A DNA stretch of 64,000 nt from Zanthoxylum bungeanum (Eukaryota > Streptophyta > Magnoliopsida > Sapindales > Rutaceae), in contig SKCR01021407.1 of the NCBI GenBank assembly GCA_019454045.1, forward strand, positions 19,595-83,594. Direction: 5' to 3'. A program made the translations under genes and the position numbers. Below, in pieces: positions 12,694 to 23,900 of this stretch; positions within the stretch are counted from its first letter, which is position 1, and each line of letters starts with the position of its first letter. The notes beneath the pieces are model-generated. The model saw nothing but the letters and a program-made list of their open reading frames with translations. It was not told where the DNA came from and made no database searches.

Positions 12694-13156
12694 TGTTGAT
12701 GGTGTTTTCAGGCACTATGATATTTAAAACAACACGACAAGGGTAGAAGGGTAATTCCCTTCTTGGGTGAGATCACTAGCACCGACCCGACCCATAAAAA
12801 ATCCAGCAGAAAGGGCCAGAGTGTTTTACAACAAAAGACCGACCACAGCATGAAAGTACCGAGCACTTGATGATCGGCAACCGAGCACTTGAATTCAAGA
12901 TGACCGTGCACTTATCAGGTCAACAGAAGCACTCCCGGTACAAAAGACTATCATGACCGACCACATGAAGACCGGGAGCCTGGCAGGATATGCTCCAGAA
13001 GATAAGTTACCCTACTTTCTCGGGAAAACTGAGGAGTCAGAGTCCTAGTAGGATAAAGGAAATCAAAGATAGATTTGATAAAGGTTTCCTTGAGGGAACA
13101 TGAGATTGTTTCAACTAGGAAACTTCATACTAAGAGGAATCTGATTCCTTCACTAT

Positions 13157-13164
13157 TATAAATA
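13157..13164 (+). promoter_or_regulatory. T1 LTR TATA box
   Basis: TATAAATA in the context CTATTATAAATAGG, about 310 bp before the LTR end. The other LTR has it at 42396-42403. Transcription of gag-pol would start about 25-35 bp downstream. Confidence 0.65.
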
Positions 13165-13254
13165 GGAAGGTAGAGTGTGTGTAAAAGATCATAAGAATCA
13201 TTAAGATCAAACTTGTAAGAAAAGAAGAAGCATATCTGAGAAGCGTGTTAAAGT

Positions 13255-13260
13255 AATAAA
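13255..13260 (+). terminator. T1 LTR polyadenylation signal
   Basis: AATAAA about 90 bp downstream of the TATA box, before a T-rich stretch. In the 3' LTR the same motif would direct 3'-end formation. Confidence 0.45.
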
Positions 13261-13469
13261 AGTATCATCCTTTTTGTGCCCGTGGACGTAGGTCGGACCA
13301 AGATCCGCCGAACCACGTTAAATCTCTTTGTCGATTGGCGTATTTATCTATCCTTTGCTAAGTTTGCTTTTGGTCCCCCCATAACCAAACAAATTCACTA
13401 TTGAAGGAGGATTACCTCGGGAGTGATATTTCCATATTGCCTTGAGACCAAAAATCCACCGTCAACAGT

Positions 13470-13487
13470 TGGCGCCGTCTGTGGGGA
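13470..13487 (+). other. T1 primer-binding site
   Basis: TGGCGCCGTCTGTGGGGA begins 2 bp after the LTR. The TGG start matches the CCA end of a primer tRNA. This exact PBS recurs in many Tat-type elements; I do not assign the tRNA with certainty. Confidence 0.75.
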
Positions 13488-13518
13488 ACTTTCAAAAAGC
13501 AACTCACGTAGTAAGACA

Positions 13519-15010
13519 ATGGCAGAGGGTGGAAATCATCAATCTTCAGAGAGTCCGGCAACAGACTGGATGAAAAAGATGGAAGAAAACATGAAATCCA
13601 TGATAGATCGGCTGGAGAGAATGGAAGGAACGAACAACGAGAGACTCGAAGGCGGAACCAATCGAAGAAAAGGTGAGAAAGCAGAAGGGAAAAGGGTGGT
13701 AGATATCAGCGAGGATGATGGGCCCAGGAGGAGGGGCCCCTACGGGATAAAATCCGTGGTTGTAGAAAAAGATTCACAAACAGAGGACACATGGGAAGAA
13801 GAGGAAAGAGGACGAAGAGGAAAATCACATGATCCCTTCTATGATAGCCTCCACGACTCCCGAAGAGAAGGCAATGAATATAGCGAGGATATGCGAGAAA
13901 TTTCAAACCATGAGGAACGCCGCACCCGGGGCATAGGACGCACAGAGAGGCACAAAAGATGACATGGCGACACGACCAATGAGATAAAGTCTTGGTTAAA
14001 AAATGAGATGACCAAATGGGGGGTAGGCCTCAAGGCTGACGCAAGTGATGACCGGGACGGTGAGGAAGAATCTCCCCTCGCGGAATAAGGTCGGCAAAAT
14101 TCCCAAAGCGATTCAACATGCCGACCATGGCACCCTACAAAGGCCACTCTGACCCGAAATCGCACATCGAAAGCTTTGTCTTGTTGATGTAAGTACATGG
14201 AGTAGTAGGAGATGCCATCTGCAAAGTGTTCCCTCTAACTTTAGGTGGACCCGCCATCCTATGGTACAGAAGCCTGGCCCCGGGGAGCATCGGAGGCTTC
14301 ACACAACTTAAGAAGTCGTTCATTCGACACTTTAAAGGGGCCTGTGTTCCCAAAAAGACGATTGGAGAATTGAGACTTATGAAGCAAGGAGATGACGAGC
14401 CCCTGAAAAATTTTATTGAAAGATACCACAACATGGTACTGGAAGTCGGGGGATATGAGTCCTTAGAATCCCTAGAAAGCTTAAAGGGAGCCCTAAAGGT
14501 CGGGAGGTTATGGACTCATCTGAGAATCCAGGACACGCCGGATTATGCCACCGCCCTGAAGGTAGCCCGGAAGTTCGTCTTGGTAGAAAGCGAAGAAAAA
14601 AATCTCCCGAATGGGGACGGCCATTCGGGAAAGAACAGCAAGAACAGAGGCCCCCCGACGACCGGACATGGAATTCAAAAGATTCAATCCGAAACCCAAA
14701 GAATTCAAACCGATACCTCGAAGAGATCAGGAAAGAGGGGTCGCGACCCAGGTGAATCATATAGTCCGAGAAGAAACATATGTTCCCCTGAGCAAGCCAC
14801 CAGGGCAAATCATCATGGAGATACAGGAAAAAGGCCTCTTGATAGAACCCGACCTCAGGAGGTTGCCCCAGATAAAAGGAACCAGAAGTCTTACTGCATA
14901 CATCATAACCTGAGGGGGCACACAACGGACGAATGCAAAGATCTGCGGGAACAGATGGAGGACCTAGCCCGAAATGGGTATCTAAATAGTTATATCGACC
15001 ATGAAACCAT
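13519..15010 (+). pseudogene. T1 gag (broken)
   Basis: The start ATG at 13519 (MAEGGNHQSSE...) lies shortly after the PBS. A charged, coiled-coil-like N-terminal part stops at 13960-13962. The frame is disturbed until about 14200 and then resumes with the retrotransposon gag core: LTLGGPAILWYRSLAPGSI, then KKSFIRHF and ELRLMKQ, then LKNFIERYHNMVLEVGG. A Tat-type zinc-knuckle-like segment, YCIHHNLRGHTTDECKDL, is encoded near 14893-14946. Gag would form the virus-like particle and bind the genomic RNA. The stop at 13962 and the disturbed 13963-14225 segment mean no full-length gag can be made. Confidence 0.85.
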
Positions 15011-16769
15011 GGCGGCCAGACAGAGGGCACGAAACCGACAGGTGAACATAATCGCCAGGGGAAGTACACTAGCCGGAGACTCTAACCGGTCAAGAAAAAA
15101 CTATAGCCGAGCTCAAGGGGCAGAGGTGCTAGGAACAGAAAGACCCCCGACACTACAAGGGGGTCGATCGGTGCCCATAATGTTCACCGACGAGGATGCA
15201 AGAGGGGTGAGTTTTCCCCATGATGATGCGCTGAAAATCAAAGCTATAATCAGTGGCACTGAGGTGGATAGAATCCTGGTAGACCCCGGAAGCGCGGTAG
15301 ACATAATATCCAAAGAAGCCTTAGAGAGCCTGGGAGTAGAATACGTAACCCTAACTAATGACGGCACCCCCATATATGGTTTTGGAGGCACAACGGTCAT
15401 CCCGCTGGGAAGAATACAACTGGCAACAATCATCGGAACTCACCCCAGAACCCGGACAGTCATGGTAAACTTCACCGTGGTGGACTGCCTGAGCAGTTAT
15501 CAAGTCATTGTCGGCCGGCCTTTTATGATGAAAACAAAGGCGGCGATGTCCTGTTACTACTTGAAACTGAAATTTCCTACACGAGAAGGGATCAGAATCA
15601 TATGGGGAAGTCAGAAAATAGCCCATAGTTGTTTAGCCACTCTCTCCCGAGAAACCCTCTGCATCGAAGGAAGCACCAGGAAGAGGCAAAAGGAGGAAGA
15701 CAAGGAAAATCCAAGGAAGGACCCGGGTCCTCGCCCGGATAAAGTTGCCCGGCTAGAAGCAGCCGAAGAATTAGAAGAAGTCAACCTGTTCGGACCGAAT
15801 AAAAGAATAAAGATAGGGGGGAACTTGGATGAAATCCTAAAAAAGGACCTGCTGGAATGCCTACGGGAGTACCCCGACATCTTCGCATGGGGACACAATG
15901 ACATGCCCGGGATTGATCCAAAGTTCATCAGTCACCACTTGTCAGTAAACCCGACACATAAACCAGTTAAGCAGAAAAGAAGAATCTTTAACCAAGAACG
16001 GTGCAGAGCAGTGGCGTCCGAAGTGGAAAAATTGTTAAAAGCAGGCTTCATCAGAGAAGTCAAGTACCATAAATGGGTTTCGAACGTGGTATTGGTAAAG
16101 AAAGCAAACGGGAAGTGGAGGATGTGCGTGGACTTCACCGACCTCAACAAGGCATGCCCGAAGGACAGCTTCCCACTGCCAAACGTAGATCAGCTGGTAG
16201 ATACAACAGCCTGCAAGGGACTGCTGAGCTTTATGGACGCCTTCTCAGGATACAACCAGGTCAAGATGCACCCTGCTGACGAGGAGAAAACAACTTTTGT
16301 CACCGATCAGGGGCTTTACTGTTATAAAGTAATGCCCTTCGGATTAAAAAACGCAGGAGCCACCTTTCAAAGACTGGTCAACAAGATTTTCAAACCATTC
16401 ATCGACACAACAATGCTGGTGTATGTTGACGACATGATAACAATGTCTGAGGCGCCATGGTGCCACATGAGCGACCTGAAGAAAACCTTTGAGTTATTGA
16501 GGAAATACCATTTAAAACTCAACCCAGAAAATTGCGCCTTCGGGGTGGCCTCCGGAAAGTTTTTAGGCTACATGGTGAGCTCCAGGGGCATAGAAGCAAA
16601 TCCACAAAAGATACAAGCCGTACTGGACTTGAAATCTCCCAGGACGGTGAAAGAAGTTCAAAGTCTAACCGGCAGGCTAGCCGTGCTTAACCGATTCATC
16701 TCCCAAGCAACCGAAAAATGCCACCCTTTCTTCAAAGCCATCAAGAAAGCCCAAAAGGGGATCGACTGA
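15011..16769 (+). pseudogene. T1 protease and reverse transcriptase
   Basis: This part shares one open frame with the gag core (frame running from before 14226 to the stop at 16767-16769). The aspartic protease is recognised by ILVDPGSAVDII at about 15273-15308, where D-P-G-S stands in place of the usual D-S/T-G. It is followed by VIVGRPFMMKTKAAMS. RT follows from about 15950: KANGKWRMCVDFTDLNKACP, then the FSGYNQVKMHP and MPFGLKNAGATFQR motifs, and the catalytic YVDD at about 16422. The frame is intact through the RT palm, so the RT is the best preserved part of T1. The in-frame TGA at 16767 separates it from RNase H and integrase. Confidence 0.9.
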
Positions 16770-17235
16770 ACTCCGGAGTGCGAGGAGGCCTTCCAACAAC
16801 TGAAACAATATCTAGCACAGCCCCCGCTCCTAGCAAAACCTCTCCCAGGAGAGACATTATACTTGTACTTGGCTGTTTCAAAACACGCAGTAAGATCGAT
16901 GCTGGTGCAAGAGGCCGACCGAATCCAAAGACCAGTATACTATGTCAGCAAAGCCCTGTTGGACACAGAAACCCGGTATCCCGTGCATGAACTAGTCGCC
17001 CTATCTTTGATCACCGCAGCTCAGAAATTACGGCCTTACTTCCAAGCCCACCCTATCAAAGTTTACACCGACCATCCCTTGCGATAGATCTTACAAGAAC
17101 CAGAGGCCTCGGGAAGGTTGATGAAGTGGTCGGTGGAGTTAAGCGAGCACGACATCTCCTACCTTCCGAGGGTAGCAATGAAAGGACAAGCTTTGGCAGA
17201 TTTTGTGGCAGAATTCACCGAACCCCAGATCTTGA
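16770..17235 (+). pseudogene. T1 retroviral-type RNase H
   Basis: Immediately after the stop at 16767-16769 the same frame continues ECEEAFQQLKQYL, LPGETLYLYLAVS, PVYYVSKALLDTETRYP, AQKLRPYFQAHPIKVYTDHP, then a second stop at 17085-17087, then GRLMKWSVELSEHDI. This is the gypsy RNase H and tether region that normally follows RT. Two nonsense codons in an otherwise readable frame suggest post-insertion decay. Confidence 0.85.
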
Positions 17236-17650
17236 CGGTAGGGGAAGACAAGTGGGAGATGTCAGTAGACGGGTCTGTTATCTCATAGGGGGCGGAGCCG
17301 GGATCGTGTTAAAAAATAACAGGGGGTAAGAAGTATTGTTTGCCTTAAGGTTCGCCTTCGAAACCACGAACAATGAGGCAGAGTACGAAGCAATCTTGGC
17401 CGGATTAAGGCTATACACAGTAGTAGGAGTCCACAACGTGGTAGTAAGGAGTGACTCTCAGCTAGCCATTCAACAACTAAAGGGAGAATTTCAGGCCAGG
17501 GAGCCGACCATGATAACTTACTTAGCCGAAGTAAAAAAGATGATGGAGAAAGTAGGGAACGTACGCTTCGAACAAATCGGACGAGAAGACAACTGTGAAG
17601 CAGACTCCCTGGCCCGGCTCGCATCCTCAATGAAGACCGAGGATCCTAGA
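17236..17650 (+). pseudogene. T1 second, plant-type RNase H (aRNH)
   Basis: The domain reads WEMSVDGS, then after a stop and a frame change near 17287 GGAGIVLKN, FETTNNEAEYEAILAGL, VVRSDSQLAIQQLKGEF and REDNCEADSLARLAS. All four catalytic acids of an RNase HI fold can be seen: D of VDGS, E of NEAEYEA, D of SDSQL and D of CEADSLA. An additional RNase H of this kind between the retroviral RNase H and integrase is the hallmark of Tat-lineage elements. A stop at 17327-17329 and the frame change near 17287 break it. Confidence 0.85.
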
Positions 17651-18962
17651 ACAATCCCCCTAATCTGCCTCCGAGAAAAGAGCGTAGGAGAACTCGAAGT
17701 AGGAACCCTGGATAAAGAAGATGAAACTTCATGGCTACAACCGATCAGAAAATATTTGGAAACAGGAGAGACACCCGAGGACAGAAAGGAAGCCAGAAAA
17801 CTAAAATTCAAAAGCACCAAGTTTTCCTTAATCGAATGGGTACTCTACCGAAGAGGCTACACCGTACCCCTCCTGAGATGCTTGGCGAAAGAGGAAGCAG
17901 ATTATGTGCTCAGAGAAATCCACGCAGGCATCTGTGGAAGTCACACCGGAGGAAGATCAATCGCCTTTAAAGCCTTAAGACAAGGATTTTACTGGCCGAC
18001 CATGCATCAGGATGGTGTGAGGGTAGCTCAAAAATGTGAAGGTTGTCAGAAAAATGCCAACATCCACCATCAACCGGCAGTACAATTAACCACTCTGTCC
18101 AGCCCATGGCCGTTCGCACAGTGGGGGCTAGATATCATAGGGCCAATGCCAAAAGGGCGAGGGCAGGCAAAATATGCAATCGTGGCCATAGACTATTTCA
18201 TAAAATGGGCAGAGGCCGAGCCGCTATCCACCATCACGGAGAAAAAGGCCACAGAATTTGTAAAGAAGAACATAATGTGCAGGTTCGGAATCCCCGGGCA
18301 ATCATCACCGACAACGGGAAACAATTCAATAGCAAAAGATTCAGGAAGCTCTGCAAAGACCTCCAGATCACTTTAAAAATTTGCCTCGCCAGCCCATCCC
18401 AAGTCAAACGGACAGGTTGAGGCAACAAACAAGACCATCAAGGCAAACCTTAAAGCTCGGCTCGGATCATGTAAAGGCTTATGGGTCAAAGAATTACCAG
18501 AAGTGCTATGGGCACATCGGACGACCTACAATTCCACAAGGGAAACACCATTTTCCCTATCATACGGATGCGAGGCCGTCATTCCAACAGAAATCGGGGT
18601 AGCAACTCACAAGGTCCGCCACTTTGGGGATGAGCAGAACGAAGAACTTATCAAAAACCACCTCGACCTGATCGAGGAAAGGAGAGAGAAATCGGCTATG
18701 AAAGCAGCAGTCTACCAACAAAAAATGGCCCGCTTCTACAACAGAAGAGTTCGGACCCGCTCCTTCCTCCCGGACGACTTAGTATTGAGAAGGGTAACCT
18801 TAAACACCTGGTGACCAGAGGAGGGCTCGCTAGGTGCCAAATGGGAAGGGCCATACAAAATCACAGAGGTGGTAAGGCCGGGGGCTTACTTCTTGGAACA
18901 GCTGGACGACAAAATTAAAAAAGCCATGGAACGCCGAGATGTTGAGAAAATACTTTCAGTAA
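17651..18962 (+). pseudogene. T1 integrase (broken)
   Basis: An HHCC zinc-binding segment (REIHAGICGSHTGGR, then CEGCQKNA) is encoded near 17910-18055. The DDE core follows: WGLDIIGPMPKG at about 18123, TDNGKQFNSKRF near 18308-18343 in a shifted frame, and EATNKTIKANL near 18420. The C-terminal part carries WAHRTTYNSTRETPFSLSYG, then LVLRRV, then KWEGPYKI. The expected C-terminus PWNAEMLRKYFQ with its stop at 18960-18962 is again in another frame. At least three frame changes and a stop at 18812-18814 inactivate the gene. Integrase would insert the cDNA in the nucleus. Confidence 0.85.
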
Positions 18963-19503
18963 ACTCTTTCTTCCTCCTCTTCTTTGGCAGCAACCCAATA
19001 AGGGACAAAAGTTCAAATACAAAGCCTCTCTCAAAATGACCCACAGAGAGTTGTAAGAAGGGCAGTATGTCCCCGAATATAAAAAAAAACTTTCTTTTTT
19101 CACCCACTCTTAAAAAAAAAAAAAAATTTTGCAAAATCATATTCAAAAAACACCGGGGACATACTCAATACAACGATCCAAAGCCAAAAGCACAAAACCC
19201 GCAACTTCCCGACCACGGCTACCACCATAAAGAAGCACAAAGTCACACCAGAATCGTTCGACTCCATACAAGCATTAGACAGCAGGGACAAAGGTGAATC
19301 AGAGTATAGATCCGTGAGAATCATAGCACGGGGAGGGATGATACCCCCGTGGCGATTACTTGTTCCAGTATTACCGAACATAAGGAGGAATATGCCCTTA
19401 ATGTTTCAAACAGCTCGGAGCTGGTTCTTATTCCGTCGAGGCCATCCGGTTCGGGGTCGGGTTACGTCCCACCGAGTCATGCCCATTGGTCTGGGGACTG
19501 GAC
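18963..19503 (+). repeat. T1 3' region, left part of a diverged repeat array
   Basis: Noncoding, downstream of the integrase stop. The stretch 19308-19410 (GATCCGTGAGAATCATAGC... to ATGCCCTTAATG) recurs at about 29568-29660 and, more diverged, at about 29700-29800. The following GGTTCGGGGTCGGGTTACGTCCCACCGAG type motif recurs at about 30530-30560. The array is split by C3. Confidence 0.6.
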
Positions 19504-21579
19504 TGTTGGTTTCTATTATGGTCCCGGATCGATTATAAGCATGAAAAACATTGCGAATACATATCAACGAAGTTGCGGAATACTCACATCGATCGGTTGA
19601 GAAGATTTGAAGACGAATAAAGCCAAAACTCCACTGCCTTGGTCACGCCCACTGCTGCAGATTTGCTCACTGGTTTGAGCTGATTCGGGTCTCATTTCAA
19701 AGCTCCAAACTCCGTCGGATGAGTCCCGCCTCATGGGTGAACCTCCCTAACACCTTCGCAATAGTCGCAAGTGTGCTAGCACTTAGATTTTTCCATGAAA
19801 AATCCACTCATTGCTCCCCTAAAGCTCACGGCAGTGAGCTGTGTTGGAGAAGAAAGAAACAGCCCCTTGGGCGTGAGATAGAGAGAAGGAGAGATGGAGA
19901 GAAAATGTGTTAATTAGGTAAGTAAAGCATTTCCAAAATGCCTTATATATTTTTCAAAAAAATACATTAAACAATTACCAAATAATTCATTAAAGAATTA
20001 AAATGGTAAAAGTCTCACCAACTAACACTATTTCACCTAAAACCATCAACTATTCATTTCACTTTATAAAAGTGACATGTAGTCTTTCAATCAACTAATC
20101 ACATCACTCAAAGTGACATTTGATTTGACGCTTGATGTGACGAATGATTTGACGCTTGATGTGACTTGCGTTGCCGCACTCGAATTCGAAATACGAATGC
20201 GCTCGCAATCACACTCGGGCTCGGTTTCGCTAATTCCTAATTAGCGAGTTTTCCGTCGCGTCGTAATTAAATGATTACGCCTAGCGAATTCACTATTCAC
20301 ATCGCTAACGAATTAATTCTGAATTAATTCGTTCGCTCGAATTAAAATCCAATTTCAATTTCGCGTCGAAATCCAATTTCGTTTAATATATCGAATATAT
20401 TAATTTATCGATTAATTCCAAATTAATCGTTATCTCTCTCTAGACGATATTTTATCCTAGATAAAATATCTCCGTAATTAATCCTAGATTAATTTTCTCT
20501 TTCTTCTATATAATCCCAGATTATTAATGAGTGTGAGTTATGCGTCATCGGTGCATTATCGGGAAGCGACCCATGAGATCCCCGGATAATTCGGGAGTAA
20601 ATACGGTCGTCGGAATATCCGAATCACGTACGTACCAAGTACTATGTTCTACCGATTTACAAGACAAGATCGGCTTCTAGCAAAGCACGAAGTCTATCCA
20701 ATTCTCCGGTCATATTCTCTAAGAATATTTAAGATCTATATTAGGCGTAGTATACCAAGTATCGTGTATATCGGCCCAATATCAGATAGTCACGTGCTAG
20801 GGCTGGGGATGGATAAGTGTCTGCCCCGTCCGAAGTACATATCGGATATCTGGTAACTAGTCTCTATAATCGGATATACATGACCTTGTTATAATATCCC
20901 GATGGCCAGCCAGCACTTAAGAGCACTAATACCGTATCCTGCGTGACATCATCTCCAGTATGACTGGAGTGATACTTCCGTCTTGACATCACACCCAATA
21001 CTCTACGATTCTCAATATACCCAGCATTGGCGTACACAGAACCGGTTAGAGTCCTAGACGACCTCAACCACCTAAATATTGATTGTCGTAAGCATTAGCG
21101 GTGCAAGTCTCAGGTTAAGACCATACACACCTACCCTGATTTCGGACTCCCATAGACACATAGTCATAATACCAATGGGATTCCGAGGGGTCTATCCAGA
21201 GCGAAGCTGTTTCCCGTACCATCGGTGAAACACAACCTCTTATCGCACTTGCATGAGTATCCAATACCCAAATATATGAGAACTATGCTTTTGTGCCCTC
21301 ACAACGCGCACAAGTGCAATACTAGCCTATTCCACATTATCGATGTCCAGTCTCGATAATACTCCGGCTAGGGATATTTAATGATTAATCCTCGTGGACT
21401 GATACTGTCTCATATCATTCTCAATCCAAGAACTAATCATATGGACCTCTCTTCATTTATATATCTAAGGTGATCTAATCACAAATGATGAGAGTGCAAT
21501 TTCCTTGTCACATAGTTAATTTGTACAACAACACTATGGTCTGTACAAATAGTGACGCTATGGGTCATATTATCCAACA
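19504..21579 (-). repeat. C3 3' LTR
   Basis: About 2.08 kb, nearly identical to 27421-29497. It is related to the C2 LTR over long stretches, especially the outer 1.2 kb ending in GTGACGCTATGGGTCATATTATCCAACA-type sequence (last bases ATCCAACA). Confidence 0.92.
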
Positions 21580-21592
21580 ATCTCCCACTTGG
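21580..21592 (-). other. C3 polypurine tract
   Basis: Minus-strand CCAAGTGGGAGAT directly abuts the LTR, identical to the C2 tract. Confidence 0.7.
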
Positions 21593-23900
21593 CACATAGC
21601 CAGTCACTCAAGTGTCGAACACCCGAACTATGTACGGTTCGCTCAAATTGCTGAGAAAAGGTTTTCATCAGCGGATTTGCATGATTATCATCTGACGCGA
21701 TTTATACGATCATCACATCGCCATGATGTATGATCCGAACGAGTCAGATGAATATAGAAGTATATATCTGGATCGTCGATGAGACCTTTAATTCTTTAGC
21801 CTTGTGCTGACGCCTAGCTCAGCTGCTAACAGAACTATATCTAATCTAATTAGATTTATTATCGACCCAAATGGCTTCTATTGCTGCCTCAGCTGCAGCA
21901 ATAATCCGCATTTGTTGTTTATTCGGCAACAGTATCTTGCTCGGAAGATTTCCAGCTCACTGTCCCGTTATTTAAACTTTATAGTACCGCAATATTTAAC
22001 TGTTTGGAAACTTACAGCAGTGATCCCAGTCACTTCAAGTTCTCCTTCTCCATAGTTTTAGACAGCATCTTTAGTTCTTTAAGATACTAACAGATGTTCT
22101 TTAACTTCAATCCAGTGACCATCACTTGGATTGACCTGATCGTGACTCCATATGCTCAAAGCGTATGAGACACCATATCAAGTACATTTTAAATGTACAA
22201 TTTCCCAGAGAGTGTTAACAACTCCAAATCTATCCCAGTAGATCTTTATTCCTTGAATAAAGGTTGTTACTCTCCAGAATTCTACGGAGAATTTCTATGA
22301 AAGCCAAGCTTTCACCAATTGCTTTTTATGGGAATTTCCTTGTGTCAGTGCGCTCCCACTAACCTCCTTATATACACAAGAATCATTTCGTTTTGAATCA
22401 AATCATTAACCATTATGATTATTTCAAAACGACAGTTCCAAGAACCTTATGCTTCTTCAATCCAAACATGGATCGAATAACCCGCAAACCTTGTTTGTCG
22501 GTTATACAAAATCATCAGGATGTTGTAAGCATCCTCCAAGAGGTTTCCTTTTCAGGAAAGCGATTTTGATCATTAACTGACACATTTCATAAATGAAATA
22601 TGCAGTATCTACAAGCATCTTCAAAATGGATTTACCATGGCAACAGGTAAAAGGTTGAACCGTAATCAACACAATGTTGATAACGATACCTTTCCGTCAA
22701 AAGCCTAGCTTTGTACGTTGGTATGTTGCCATCCATGTATGTCTTCCTTGAAGACGTTTACTGTACCAATAGGCATAATGCCTTGCGGTACAACAACTAG
22801 TATCCAAAATATAGTGTTATACATGGAATCCATTTCGGACTCATGGCACTTTGCCATAATAGGGAGTCGATACCTTGTATCACTTCCTCGTACGTAGTCG
22901 GTTGGTATACCTCCATAAGATTACATCTTTAAGGGGTACATCAGAAAACCCATACCCCAGGTTGTTTTCTGATTCTCTTCGATCTACGCGGGGTTCTTGT
23001 GTATTCGAAGATAATGGTACAGATTTATCATGATGAACTGTTTGTGTTCCATTAAGGACTTCGTGCCTCGAATAGTATTACTCCGATTTTCATCGAGTAT
23101 CACTATCCTCCCACTGACCACTGCATATCGGTGTTCCTCTTAGGAAAACCGCATGGTGAACAACAATTATATTGTTCTCATGTGAGATTTATAAGTACTA
23201 TACTTATGATTTCCTTAGGATAACCTATTATTGGCACTTATCCAATTTGGGTTCTAGTTTGGTATCATCCAAACGTTATGCCCGGCATACCCAAATTATT
23301 AGGAATGAGAAACCCTGTTTCTTTCCTGTTCATATCCTATATGATATCTGTCAAACAGATTTATATGGAACCTTATTCTAAATAAGTTTTGCACTATTAA
23401 TACATATCCTGTTGAAGGAAATGATAGCTCAGAGCGACTCATAATTAACCTTATCTTGTCCAACAAAATCAGTTTTTGTTCGGACACATCGTCTAACTAA
23501 CGTGTCTCGGGAGGAGTCCTCATCTGAAAGAATGCTGTACTCTTTCATGTATATATGAAACTTACTGCTTAAGTATTTTCCATTACGATCTTACCGTGAC
23601 AGTATAATACTATAGCCTCTGTTTATCTACTTCGTGTCGAAACTCTAATAGTTTCCGATCTGTGTTCTTCAAAATAAACACATAACCATAACGTGATGCC
23701 ACATCCGTTAAGGTCACGAAATATTCATGTTCATATCTAGCCTAGCTAAATATGGGCCCACTAACTTCACCATGAATAGGGCTAATAGATCGGTGGCATT
23801 TACACTATTACCAAGTAAACAGTGTTTTTAGGTACTTTACCTAACAAACTAGATTCGTAGACTTTATTTGAATAGTCAAATCAGTCCTAATACCCACTCT
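21593..23900 (-). pseudogene. C3 degenerate copia pol
   Basis: The minus strand holds RNase H remnants at about 21600-21960 and an RT/RNase H junction at about 22010-22190, where conceptual reading with frame changes gives NPSDGHWIEVKEHLL then LEVTG. RT flank lies at about 22620-22990 and an integrase remnant at about 23640-23830 (YEYFVTF-type). No YVDD-encoding segment is seen between about 22190 and 22620. The same junction indels appear in C2 (8230-8330). No open frame exceeds a few dozen codons, so the element cannot encode its own enzymes. Confidence 0.6.

Larger units (their letters stand above)
12694..13467 (+). repeat. T1 5' LTR
   Basis: 774 bp, from TGTTGATGGTG to CCGTCAACA, paired with 41933-42704. 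It contains a TATA box and an AATAAA signal in the positions expected for the U3/R border and R. Confidence 0.93.

Noticed and set aside
14413..15069. 218-codon minus-strand frame
   Set aside because: Antisense shadow of T1 gag, which has clear gag motifs on the plus strand.
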